The notes below the pieces were generated by a model, which was not told the DNA's origin, searched no databases, and saw only the letters and a program-made list of their open reading frames with translations. A stretch of DNA of 20,611 nt from an uncultured Blautia sp. (lineage in GTDB: Bacteria > Bacillota > Clostridia > Lachnospirales > Lachnospiraceae), in contig UQCM01000046.1 in NCBI GenBank assembly GCA_900539525.1, positions 1-20,611 on the forward strand. Direction: 5' to 3'. Made by a program: the position numbers and the translations under genes. This document shows, in pieces, positions 1 through 6,766 of this stretch. How positions within the stretch are numbered: the stretch's first letter is position 1; every line of letters begins with the position of its first letter.

Positions 1-32
1 ATCTATAGACTTATTTTAGATATTTGCCTTGT

Positions 33-161
33 CTACTTGACAGGGGGCTGATCAATCTCCGCTGCTCTTTTTTTTCGTTCTTTATCCTGCTCTTTTCTTT
101 CCATACACTCTTCATCAATTTCATAAAATGCATTCCCGTCTATGATTAATCTCGTTTTCAT
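33..161 (-). CDS. Small 42-residue hypothetical protein, possibly part of an integrated element
   Basis: The ORF starts at ATG 161 and stops at TAG 33-35. A very strong ribosome binding site (AGGAAGGAG, 168-175) lies 6 bases upstream, the best reason to believe it is translated. The product opens MKTRLIIDGNAFYEIDEECM and continues into a lysine/glutamate-rich, highly charged helix-like tail. No signal peptide or membrane segment is visible. From memory, similar short proteins with an 'IDGNA-YEIDEEC' core occur beside serine recombinases and other mobile-element genes in Clostridia; that recollection is the only basis for the element link. What follows it on this strand lies outside the window. 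It is divergent from the gene at 250. Function unknown. Confidence 0.6.
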   Translation of the reverse strand: MKTRLIIDGNAFYEIDEECMERKEQDKERKKRAAEIDQPPVK

Positions 162-249
162 AAGAACTCCTTCCTGAATTGCTGATCTGAAGAAATCAGC
201 TGCTTATAGCTACTACTAATGTATGATATTAGTGTGCTGACACGTTCGT

Positions 250-840
250 ATGTCATCGAAGTTAGCACGTGCGCAGCTAAGCATTCCACACATTCAAGTG
301 CGCAAAGCTCTAAGCGGTGTGTTTTATTTACAGAGAAGCATAATTAAATCTGAATACTCATATAAATATGGAAAAAAGGATGTTGCTGGTCACGATGTGA
401 ACAGTAACCACAGGATAGCAGTTTCTATGCTTGAAGATACTCTGAAAATGCTTCCCGCTATTGATCAGATTGCAAACGGGAACCACCTTCTAATGCTGAA
501 GGCTGCCCTGAACTATTTGCCGCAGCCGGGTCAGCAGTTTATGGCACTTTTCATCAAAGCGTCTGAACTTACGAATATCCTTGGATATTATCAGTCTGTT
601 CCGGATGTAAAAGCATGCTGCATGGAACATACACATACGACTCCATCTGACATGCTTCAGGATCTTCGCAGTTACTGCAGCCATGAAGAGCAGGCTTCTA
701 TAGACCAATGCATCCAGATGATGCAGATGATCAGTCTGTATACATCGTTAAAGGATGACGGGGATACCACAGATTTTCTGAAAAATATCCTGTCGCCGGA
801 ACAGCAGTCCCTTTTTGAAAGCTGCCAGGAAATGTTTTAA
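250..840 (+). CDS. Hypothetical protein of 196 residues, soluble and helical
   Basis: I do not recognise this family with confidence. The frame is open from just after a TGA at 238-240, so ATG 250 is the first possible start, but no Shine-Dalgarno sequence precedes it. The native start may have been altered or may lie elsewhere. The protein has no signal peptide or membrane segment and is predicted mainly helical, with methionine- and glutamine-rich amphipathic stretches; residues about 16-40 (RKALSGVFYLQRS onward) look like a conserved opening block. It contains several cysteines, including a CC pair near residue 123. Twenty bases separate it from the 861-1136 gene, which has its own strong ribosome binding site, so the two are probably cotranscribed. 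The upstream region (162-249) contains two short inverted repeats but no convincing promoter. Confidence 0.7.
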   Translation: MSSKLARAQLSIPHIQVRKALSGVFYLQRSIIKSEYSYKYGKKDVAGHDVNSNHRIAVSMLEDTLKMLPAIDQIANGNHLLMLKAALNYLPQPGQQFMALFIKASELTNILGYYQSVPDVKACCMEHTHTTPSDMLQDLRSYCSHEEQASIDQCIQMMQMISLYTSLKDDGDTTDFLKNILSPEQQSLFESCQEMF

Positions 841-860
841 TCACCGGAAAGGAGATTCTT

Positions 861-1136
861 ATGAGTGATACCAGTTGGATGAATAACCCGAATCTGAAGA
901 ATATTGATCCTGCAAAACTGCAGATGCTTATGTCCATGTCTGAGCAGACAGCGGGAAAAAGTCAGAATGAAATGCTTCCGTTTCTCATGACTGCGGCTTC
1001 CCAGTCGAAAGAAAAAGGAATGACTTTTTCACCGGATGAAACCGATATGATTATAGAAGTACTCAAGATGGGAAAATCACAGGAAGAAATTGCAAAGATT
1101 GATAAGATCCGCATGATGATGAAATTACTGAAATAA
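861..1136 (+). CDS. Hypothetical protein of 91 residues, partner of the preceding gene
   Basis: ATG 861 is preceded by AAAGGAG with good spacing, so translation is well supported. The product is small, soluble and methionine-rich. Its N-terminal half (residues about 10-50) contains a 'LMSMSEQ' helix and a 'MLPFLM' segment. The C-terminal half, about 56-91 (SPDETDMIIEVLKMGKSQEE and on), resembles a compact helical module in which a small loop separates two helices. No catalytic motif, cysteine cluster or membrane span is visible. It lies 20 bases after the 196-residue gene and ends 16 bases before a strong hairpin that closes the unit. I recall similar hypothetical pairs in Lachnospiraceae but know no function. 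A role as a partner of the upstream protein is inference from adjacency only. Confidence 0.75.
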   Translation: MSDTSWMNNPNLKNIDPAKLQMLMSMSEQTAGKSQNEMLPFLMTAASQSKEKGMTFSPDETDMIIEVLKMGKSQEEIAKIDKIRMMMKLLK

Positions 1137-1151
1137 ATGCATGAACGTATA

Positions 1152-1199
1152 AGAACAGCAGGCAGACCATTCACTCATGAGGGGCCTGTCTGCTGTTCT
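1152..1199. terminator. Hairpin between convergent units
   Basis: Ten-base perfect outer arms, AGAACAGCAG (1152-1161) and CTGCTGTTCT (1190-1199), extend inward through GC-rich pairs to a small loop. The hairpin sits between the 3' ends of the plus-strand hypothetical pair and minus-strand cinA. Immediate T-runs are weak on both sides; a T-rich tract at 1213-1227 lies within the cinA end. It may serve both directions. Classification as an intrinsic terminator is likely but not certain. Confidence 0.65.
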
Positions 1200-1205
1200 G
1201 GGTAG

Positions 1206-2468
1206 TTATGAATTTTCCTTTTTTTCATCGTTTTCCAGGATACAGTCCCGCAACAGTGTTAATGCACGGACAACTGCATATTCCCGAACCTTTTGCCGGT
1301 TCCCCTGGAAATGGAATTCCTTCACTGTAATTTTATTATTCAGGCTGCAGGCCATATAAACCAGACCTACCGGTTTATCATCACTGCCACCATCCGGTCC
1401 GGCGATACCTGTAATCGATATACATGCATCTGCTCCTGTAATAAAAGCGCCGTTCTTTGCCATTTCCTTGGCTGTTTTCTCACTGACTGCGCCGCAATCC
1501 TTCAGCGTCGTCTTTTTTACTTCCAGAAGCTTTCTCTTTGCTTTATTGCAATAGGTAACAAGCCCCTGCCTGAATACATCAGAGGATCCCGGAACATCAG
1601 TCAGCCTTGCTGCCAGCATACCGCCGGTACAGGACTCTGCAGTCGTAAGTGTCAGTTCACGTTCTCTCAAAAGTTTCAATACATTTTCAGCCAGTGTCTC
1701 ATGTTCATCTGTCGTATAGATGTGATTACCAAATCGGTTTTTTAACTCCTTCACAACCGGTTTGATCAGCTTCTTTGCTTCCTTCTCATCGGAAACCTTT
1801 GCGGTAACTCTCAAATGAACCTCTCCCGTTTTCGCATAGGGAGCAATCGTAGGATTTGTCTGACATTCGATCAGGTCGGAAATCTGTGTCTCTACATAGC
1901 TTTCTCCAAGTCCACAGATCTTTACCATACTGGAGCAGATGATTTCCGGCTGCAGCTTTTTAAGATACGGGAAAATATCATTCTCAAACATCGGCTTCAG
2001 TTCATTTGGCGGGCCCGGGAGAAGAATCACTGTCTTTCCGTTTTTCTCCATAATCAGACCGGGAGCTGTACCATTCTTATTGTCTATAACTTTACTGCCC
2101 TCCGGCACCTGTGCCTGTTTCCAGTTATTGTCGGTAATAATCTTAAACTGACTGTTCCTGAAATACTCTTCAATTCTTTTTCGTGTATGTGTATCTTCCT
2201 TCAGCGGCATTTCCATGACCTGTGCTGCCACTTCCTTCGTAAGATCATCCTTCGTAGGTCCCAGACCTCCGCTCAGGATGACCACATCGGAACGCTTCAG
2301 TGCTGTTTTCAGCGTTTCTGAAAGACGTTCTTCATTATCGCCTATCACAGACTGGTGATACATGGATAGCCCCAGCATCGCACATTTCTCCGAAAGATAA
2401 GCTGCATTGGTATTTACAATATTTCCAAGTAATAATTCTGTACCTACAGAAATCAGTTCAACTACCAT
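1206..2468 (-). CDS. cinA: CinA-family protein: MoaB-like domain plus NMN amidohydrolase domain
   Basis: This is a two-domain CinA of about 420 residues, the usual length. The N-terminal molybdopterin-binding-like domain carries GGLGPTKDDLT (about residues 67-77). The C-terminal PncC domain, which in characterised homologues deamidates nicotinamide mononucleotide in NAD salvage, carries TTAESCTGG (about 275-283, with the catalytic-type serine) and GIAGPDGG (about 354-361). I place the start at ATG 2468, not at an upstream ATG at 2495, because GGAGG lies 7 bases before 2468 and the protein then begins MVVELISVGTELLLG as family members do. It is the last gene of the yicC-to-cinA operon, 27 bases after pgsA. 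The pgsA-cinA order is common in Firmicutes. In other Firmicutes cinA often precedes recA; here a hairpin and convergent genes follow instead. Confidence 0.95.
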   Translation of the reverse strand: MVVELISVGTELLLGNIVNTNAAYLSEKCAMLGLSMYHQSVIGDNEERLSETLKTALKRSDVVILSGGLGPTKDDLTKEVAAQVMEMPLKEDTHTRKRIEEYFRNSQFKIITDNNWKQAQVPEGSKVIDNKNGTAPGLIMEKNGKTVILLPGPPNELKPMFENDIFPYLKKLQPEIICSSMVKICGLGESYVETQISDLIECQTNPTIAPYAKTGEVHLRVTAKVSDEKEAKKLIKPVVKELKNRFGNHIYTTDEHETLAENVLKLLRERELTLTTAESCTGGMLAARLTDVPGSSDVFRQGLVTYCNKAKRKLLEVKKTTLKDCGAVSEKTAKEMAKNGAFITGADACISITGIAGPDGGSDDKPVGLVYMACSLNNKITVKEFHFQGNRQKVREYAVVRALTLLRDCILENDEKKENS

Positions 2469-2495
2469 TTCTTTTCCTCCAAGGCACTCCAGCAT

Positions 2496-3032
2496 TTAAG
2501 ACTGCATACTGAGAACCTGCTTATTTTTCATAATATAATCAACCAGGGAAACCACAGTCAAAATCAATGCCGCATAAATAAATACTGTTTCCAGTACACG
2601 AAATACCCCGCCAAAATTTCCAATCAGCAGAATGATCATGATCATTTGTGAGATCGTTTTGATCTTTCCCCACCAGCTGGCAGCGATCACGATACCGTTG
2701 TCAGATGCTACCAGACGAAATCCACTGATAATAAATTCACGGCTGATGATCACGATCACGATCCAGCATGGAATGCGTTCCATAGCAACCAGACAGATCA
2801 TGGCTGCTGATACCAGAAGTTTATCTGCCAGAGGATCCATGAACTTTCCGAAATTTGTCACCTGATTATTTTTTCTCGCAAGATATCCGTCCAGTGTATC
2901 CGTAATGCTTGCTGCAATAAAAATGGCAAGAGCAATGTAATTGTCAAATGCAGTGATATCTGCCAGAAGAAATACTACAAAGAAAGGAATCATAATGACC
3001 CGTAAAATGGTCAGCATATTTGGCACATTCAT
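2496..3032 (-). CDS. pgsA: CDP-diacylglycerol-glycerol-3-phosphate 3-phosphatidyltransferase
   Basis: PgsA transfers a phosphatidyl group from CDP-diacylglycerol to glycerol-3-phosphate in the membrane, the committed step to phosphatidylglycerol. All eight residues of the CDP-alcohol phosphotransferase signature are present: D45, D48, G49, A52, R53, G62, D66 and D70, within DTLDGYLARK and FGKFMDPLAD. Several hydrophobic segments (about residues 7-24, 31-45, 73-90, 93-104 and two near the C-terminus) fit the six-helix fold. The 178-residue length is normal. ATG 3032 overlaps the rimO stop codon (ATGA), suggesting translational coupling. Phosphatidylglycerol also supplies the diacylglyceryl group for lipoproteins, two of whose likely users or modifiers lie elsewhere in the window. 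Confidence 0.96.
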   Translation of the reverse strand: MNVPNMLTILRVIMIPFFVVFLLADITAFDNYIALAIFIAASITDTLDGYLARKNNQVTNFGKFMDPLADKLLVSAAMICLVAMERIPCWIVIVIISREFIISGFRLVASDNGIVIAASWWGKIKTISQMIMIILLIGNFGGVFRVLETVFIYAALILTVVSLVDYIMKNKQVLSMQS

Positions 3033-4354
3033 TCTATAATCTCTCCTATCAAATCGTACTCCAGAGCTCCGGTTACTTTCACTTTTGCAAAATCACCCGT
3101 CACCAGTATCTCATCTGTATTGATGAAAAGATATCCGTCGATTCCGGGGGCGTCCATGTAGGTCCGGGCAATGTAGGCATTTTCATCTGCCACCTTTCCC
3201 TCGACCATGGCCAGAAGCTCTCGTCCGATCATATCCTCTGCCTTCTCAAATGCAATCTCCTGCTGAAGCTCCATGAGCTCATCGCGCCGCATTTCCTTGA
3301 TCTCTTCCGGAATCTGTTCTTCCATAAGTGCAGCCGGCGTATCCTCCTCAGGTGAATAAGTAAAGACACCCAGACGGTCAAATTCCATGGTATCCACGAA
3401 TTCCATAAGCTCTTCATGAGCTTCCTGTGTCTCACCCGGAAAACCGCTGATCAGCGTCGTCCGCAACACAATATCCGGAATTTCCTTCCTGAGATGAGTG
3501 ACGATATCAAGCAGCTGCTGTCTGCCGGTACGCCGTCCCATACGTTTCAGAACGCTGTCATTTGCATGCTGGATCGGCAAATCCAGATAATGGCAGATCT
3601 TTGGCTCTTCTTTTATCGTCTGTATCAGTTCCTCATAGATTTCCTCCGGATAACAGTAAAGGATACGGATCCACCGGATTCCCCTGATCTTACAAAGCTT
3701 ACGGAGCAGTATGTGGAGTGATTTTTCCCCATAAAGATCGACTCCGTACAAAGTCGTTTCCTGAGCAACGAGAATCAGCTCCTTGACACCCTGCTCTGCC
3801 AGCTCTGCCGCTTCCTCGACCAGATGTTCCACAGGTACACTCCGGTAACTGCCGCGGATTTTCGGGATGATGCAGTAAGTGCAGTGTTTGTCGCATCCCT
3901 CTGCGATTTTCAGATGGGCATAATGACCTCCGGTGGTGAGGATCCTCTTTTGACGCTTTTCAGGAAGCATATTTACATCGTGAAATTCCAGAAGCTGATG
4001 CCCCGCCATTGCTTCATCGACCGCTTTCAGGATTTCCTCATAGGTTGTTGTCCCCAGCACTGCATCAACTTCACTGATCTCATCGACGATTTCTTTTTTA
4101 TAGCGCTGCGCCAGACATCCCGTCACAATTAAGGCTTTACAGCTTCCTGACTTTTTATACTCTGCCATTTCTAGAATCGTCTGAATGCTCTCCTCCTTGG
4201 CATCGTTAATAAAACAACAGGTATTTATAATGATGATATCTGCTTCTGCTTCATCATCTGTCATTTCATAGCCTCTGCCATCAAGAAGTCCGAGCATAAC
4301 CTCAGAATCTACCAGATTCTTATCGCATCCCAGAGATACAAATAATAATTTCAT
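3029..4354 (-). CDS. rimO: Ribosomal protein S12 methylthiotransferase RimO
   Basis: RimO is a radical-SAM enzyme that adds a methylthio group to a conserved aspartate of ribosomal protein S12. The N-terminal UPF0004 domain has three cluster cysteines (C10 in SLGCDKNLVDSE, C46 or C47, and C80 in TGCLAQRY). The radical-SAM triad CxxxCxxC is C154, C158 and C161. A C-terminal TRAM domain spans roughly residues 375-441. The SLGCDKNLVDSE opening and the EGCDKHCTYC motif favour RimO over the tRNA-modifying relative MiaB. The length of 441 is typical. Its start overlaps the rpoZ stop and its own stop overlaps the pgsA start, each by four bases, so it is tightly coupled within the operon. Confidence 0.96.
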   Translation of the reverse strand: MKLLFVSLGCDKNLVDSEVMLGLLDGRGYEMTDDEAEADIIIINTCCFINDAKEESIQTILEMAEYKKSGSCKALIVTGCLAQRYKKEIVDEISEVDAVLGTTTYEEILKAVDEAMAGHQLLEFHDVNMLPEKRQKRILTTGGHYAHLKIAEGCDKHCTYCIIPKIRGSYRSVPVEHLVEEAAELAEQGVKELILVAQETTLYGVDLYGEKSLHILLRKLCKIRGIRWIRILYCYPEEIYEELIQTIKEEPKICHYLDLPIQHANDSVLKRMGRRTGRQQLLDIVTHLRKEIPDIVLRTTLISGFPGETQEAHEELMEFVDTMEFDRLGVFTYSPEEDTPAALMEEQIPEEIKEMRRDELMELQQEIAFEKAEDMIGRELLAMVEGKVADENAYIARTYMDAPGIDGYLFINTDEILVTGDFAKVKVTGALEYDLIGEIIE

Positions 4355-4608
4355 AATTCGATTTCATCCTCTGACTTTTCTTCTTCCGCTTTGATCTTGA
4401 TCTCGCCTTTATTTAATTCCTCTACTGCAATGGATAAAGGCTTCTTGCCTGCACTGTAAACATGAGGCTCTGCGCCTCCGATAATCTCCCGCGCTCTTTT
4501 TGCCGTAGCCAGTACGATCGAATAGCGGCTGTTTACCACAGGAGTATCATTCTCTCCTACCTCATTGTTTACGACTTCCATTAAATCTGCATAAGATGGA
4601 TGTAACAT
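4351..4608 (-). CDS. rpoZ: DNA-directed RNA polymerase omega subunit
   Basis: The 85-residue product matches omega: MLHPSYADLM opening, then NSRYSIVLATAKRARE (about residues 26-41), the helix that clamps the beta' subunit, then the SIAVEELNKGEIK segment. The C-terminus is a short acidic/lysine tail. Omega helps assemble RNA polymerase. AAAGGAG lies 9 bases before ATG 4608. It follows gmk by 4 bases, and the gmk-rpoZ order is standard in bacteria. Its stop overlaps the rimO start in an ATGA junction. Confidence 0.96.
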   Translation of the reverse strand: MLHPSYADLMEVVNNEVGENDTPVVNSRYSIVLATAKRAREIIGGAEPHVYSAGKKPLSIAVEELNKGEIKIKAEEEKSEDEIEL

Positions 4609-4612
4609 TCGT

Positions 4613-5245
4613 TTATTCTCCTTTCGAAAACATCATTAACCCCTGTCGCATCTCTGCGATCAGTTCTGTATTATTTGCAGTACGAAAGTGCTGGCTCTGA
4701 ATAAGCGCGTGCATCTGTTCAACTGCTGTATCCAGATCATCATTGATGATCAGATAATCATATAATTCTATGCCCCGGGCTTCCTCCACTGCACGGGCAA
4801 GACGCGAAAGAATTACTTCCTGTGTCTCTGTTCCGCGTCCGGTAAGACGCTGCTTTAAAGTCTCTGCATCCGGAGTAGTGACAAACAGCATCGTCGCATC
4901 CGGATACTGCTCTTTCACCTTCTGCGCACCCTGGATTTCAATCTCCAGGATCACGTCTTTTCCCTGATTCAGCATCTCCTCCACATAGGCTCTCGGTGTT
5001 CCATAGTAATTCTCCACATAACGGGCATATTCGATAAAAGCATTCTCTTCAATCATCTGCTGAAATTCCTCTACAGTCCTGAAGAAATAGGAAACACCGT
5101 CTGTCTCTCCTTCTCTTGGCTGCCTGGTAGTAGCCGAAACAGAAAGAGCATAACCATTATACTTTTGCATGAGTGCTTTTACCAGTGTTCCCTTTCCGGC
5201 ACCGGAAAAACCGGATAACACGGTTAAAATACCTCTATGACTCAT
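4613..5245 (-). CDS. gmk: Guanylate kinase
   Basis: Gmk phosphorylates GMP to GDP with ATP. The P-loop is GFSGAGKGTL (residues 12-21). The GMP-binding region follows, with SVSATTRQPREGE (about 36-48) and GVSYFF. A lid-type segment with GRGTE and R residues lies near 135-140. At 210 residues it is of normal length. Start ATG 5245 overlaps the 3' end of remA by 11 bases, and its ribosome binding site (GAGGAGG) lies inside the last remA codons, so translation of the two is probably coupled. The remA-gmk-rpoZ order is widely conserved in Firmicutes. Confidence 0.97.
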   Translation of the reverse strand: MSHRGILTVLSGFSGAGKGTLVKALMQKYNGYALSVSATTRQPREGETDGVSYFFRTVEEFQQMIEENAFIEYARYVENYYGTPRAYVEEMLNQGKDVILEIEIQGAQKVKEQYPDATMLFVTTPDAETLKQRLTGRGTETQEVILSRLARAVEEARGIELYDYLIINDDLDTAVEQMHALIQSQHFRTANNTELIAEMRQGLMMFSKGE

Positions 5246-5510
5246 CTTCTTCCCTCCTCATCTCTGTAAACGGCATATTCGAAAAACGTTTGATAATCGT
5301 ATCCGCCTGCAGCGCTGATAATATGATGTGATCCTCCTGGGTGATCAGAACGGATTTGGTCCTTCTTCCCTGAGTGGCATCAATGACTCTTCCGTTTTCC
5401 TTTGCCTGTTGTACCATACGCTTCACAGGTGCCGCTTCAGGGTTTACCACAGCAACCACCTTACTCGTATTCACTGCATTTCCAAAGCCTATATTGATTA
5501 ATCTGTCCAA
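5235..5510 (-). CDS. remA: Extracellular matrix regulator RemA (DUF370)
   Basis: RemA is a small DNA-binding protein; in Bacillus subtilis it activates biofilm matrix and osmoprotection genes as a ring-shaped oligomer. The product has the family opening LINIGFGN, then VVAVVNPEAAPVKRM, the IDATQGRRTKSVLI segment with the arginine pair used for DNA contact, and HIILSALQ. I choose TTG 5510 as start: AGGA lies 7 bases upstream, whereas the ATG at 5516 has only 2 bases between GGA and the start codon. From TTG the protein begins (M)DRLINIGF, as homologues do, and is 91 residues long. It is second in the operon, 84 bases after yicC. The linkage to gmk is conserved in Firmicutes. Actual target genes in this organism cannot be read from the window. 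Confidence 0.93.
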   Translation of the reverse strand: MDRLINIGFGNAVNTSKVVAVVNPEAAPVKRMVQQAKENGRVIDATQGRRTKSVLITQEDHIILSALQADTIIKRFSNMPFTEMRREEDES

Positions 5511-5594
5511 TGTCATATCCTGCCTGTTCTAAATTATGCTTATTCGTAACTGTTCAGAGCCCATTCGCAAAACCGCCTCTCCCGGACTTTCCTT

Positions 5595-6473
5595 TTATTC
5601 AATATTCTGGATCTGCTCTCTGACTTTTTCAATTTCGGTTTTCAGATTGATCGCAATATTGGATGTCTCCAGATCGTTTGCTTTTGAAAGAATCGTATTC
5701 GCCTCGCGATTCATTTCCTGAGCGATAAAATCCAGCTTTCTTCCGATACTTCCGCCTGTCTGCAGGGTATGTTTCATGCTGTCAATATGGCTCTTTAAAC
5801 GAACGGTTTCCTCATCCGTACAGATTTTATCTGAATACAATACTACCTCAGAAGCAATACGTCCTTCCTCTATCTTTGTATCACCAAGAAGCTCCTTCAC
5901 CTTTTCTTCCAGCTTCTTACGGTAATTCTCCATAATTTCAGGATATCTCTGTTCGATACAAACGACATCCTTCTGCATTCCGTCCAGCTTACTGATCAGA
6001 TCTGTTTTCAATGCCTCACCCTCACGGATACGTGATTCTGTAAACTGTTCACACGCACCCTTTAAAGCTTTTTCAAGAACTGCCCAGATTTCCTTTTCAT
6101 CCGCTTCCTGCTCTTCCATAGTAAGAACCTCCGGACTTCTTCCGATCAAAGATGCCCGGATATCATTTTCCAGATGAAAGGTCTCTGCAATCTGACGGAA
6201 ATACTTTACATACTCTGCTGCGATACTTTCATTATATTTCAGTGAGACATTACTTTCTGTGTAATCCTCATAGGAAATATAGATTTCTACTTTCCCTCTT
6301 TGTATGTATTCCTTCAGTAAATTTCTGATTGCCGATTCAAAAAAGCCAAGCTTTTTAGGCATCTTAATATTTACGTCAAAATATCTGTGATTAACGGCCT
6401 TCATCTCTACAGTAAATTTTCTGTCATCCTGGAGATTTTCACATCTTCCAAAGCCTGTCATACTTTTTATCAT
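5595..6473 (-). CDS. YicC/YloC family endoribonuclease
   Basis: The 292-residue product has the family N-terminus MIKSMTGFGR and the C-terminal DUF1732 block KLDFIAQEMNREANTILSKA with a closing helix. The middle region, about residues 100-230, is helical. E. coli YicC and B. subtilis YloC have been described as endoribonucleases acting in RNA turnover, so an RNase role is inferred by homology. AAAGGA precedes ATG 6473 at slightly long spacing. It is the first gene of the operon with remA, gmk, rpoZ, rimO, pgsA and cinA. The yicC-remA-gmk-rpoZ block is a typical Firmicutes arrangement. A strong promoter (6567-6595) and a palindromic 5' UTR element lie upstream. Confidence 0.93.
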   Translation of the reverse strand: MIKSMTGFGRCENLQDDRKFTVEMKAVNHRYFDVNIKMPKKLGFFESAIRNLLKEYIQRGKVEIYISYEDYTESNVSLKYNESIAAEYVKYFRQIAETFHLENDIRASLIGRSPEVLTMEEQEADEKEIWAVLEKALKGACEQFTESRIREGEALKTDLISKLDGMQKDVVCIEQRYPEIMENYRKKLEEKVKELLGDTKIEEGRIASEVVLYSDKICTDEETVRLKSHIDSMKHTLQTGGSIGRKLDFIAQEMNREANTILSKANDLETSNIAINLKTEIEKVREQIQNIE

Positions 6474-6526
6474 TTCATTCTATTCCTTTGTCAATACCTC
6501 TTGCGAAAAACTCATCGGTTATAGTA

Positions 6527-6555
6527 GGTTACTATTCACGGAGTGAACAGTAACC
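6527..6555. repeat. Palindromic element in the yicC operon 5' UTR
   Basis: Thirteen-base arms, GGTTACTATTCAC (6527-6539) and GTGAACAGTAACC (6543-6555), pair with one G-T wobble around a 3-base loop. The element is bracketed by direct ATAGTAG copies at 6521-6527 and 6556-6562. On the minus strand it lies just after the predicted start of the yicC transcript, so it would form a hairpin near the mRNA 5' end. One arm (GTGAACAGTAACCA) recurs inside the gene at 397-410. It resembles a dispersed intergenic palindrome, which I believe is common in Lachnospiraceae genomes, but copy number cannot be seen here. Confidence 0.75.
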
Positions 6556-6566
6556 ATAGTAGAATC

Positions 6567-6595
6567 ATTATAATGCAAATAGACAGTTGCGTCAA
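6567..6595 (-). promoter_or_regulatory. Promoter of the yicC-cinA operon
   Basis: On the minus strand TTGACG (6590-6595) is followed by exactly 17 bases and TATAAT (6567-6572). This is one mismatch from the sigma-A consensus. Transcription would begin near 6560, giving an 85-90 base leader that includes the palindrome. Confidence 0.85.
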
Positions 6596-6616
6596 TTACA
6601 ATATTTCTGGTATACT
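6587..6616 (+). promoter_or_regulatory. Putative rqcH promoter
   Basis: TATACT (6611-6616) is preceded by TG one base upstream, an extended -10. A weak -35, TTGCGT (6587-6592), lies 18 bases away and overlaps the -35 of the divergent yicC promoter. The start would be near 6623, leaving about 140 bases of leader. Confidence 0.55.
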
Positions 6617-6618
6617 AT

Positions 6619-6731
6619 GACCTGACATCATACCAGGTAACTAATGTACTGATGATGCCAGGGTCAAAAGATCCTAGTTTGACGTGGGGATTTTGGCTCA
6701 TTCTGATATAAGTCATGCTAAATGCTTATAT
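6619..6731 (+). promoter_or_regulatory. Structured leader upstream of rqcH, class unknown
   Basis: Three successive folded units can be drawn. The first pairs GACC 6619-6622 with GGTC 6662-6665, and inside it CATCAT 6626-6631 with ATGATG 6652-6657. The second pairs 6668-6674 with 6688-6694 around a 13-base loop. The third pairs ATATAAG 6706-6712 with CTTATAT 6725-6731, extended inward by CAT/ATG. No T-run follows the last stem, so it is not an evident terminator. I do not recognise a named riboswitch. It could be a regulatory leader, a small RNA or a dispersed structured repeat. Pairing was drawn by eye. Confidence 0.4.
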
Positions 6732-6766
6732 GTGCAGAAATCTATTATAGAAAGCAGGAATAATTT

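Noticed and set aside
2469..2495. Longer cinA start at ATG 2495
   Set aside because: It adds nine residues not typical of the family, directly abuts the pgsA stop, and would place the strong GGAGG inside the coding region.
5517..5594. Independent promoter for remA-gmk in the yicC-remA gap
   Set aside because: No -35/-10 pair with acceptable spacing was found on the minus strand, so cotranscription with yicC is the simpler reading.
6557..6566. Ten-base match TAGTAGAATC shared with 20591-20600 near the right end
   Set aside because: A single AT-rich 10-mer match in 20 kb is expected by chance, and the surrounding sequences do not align.
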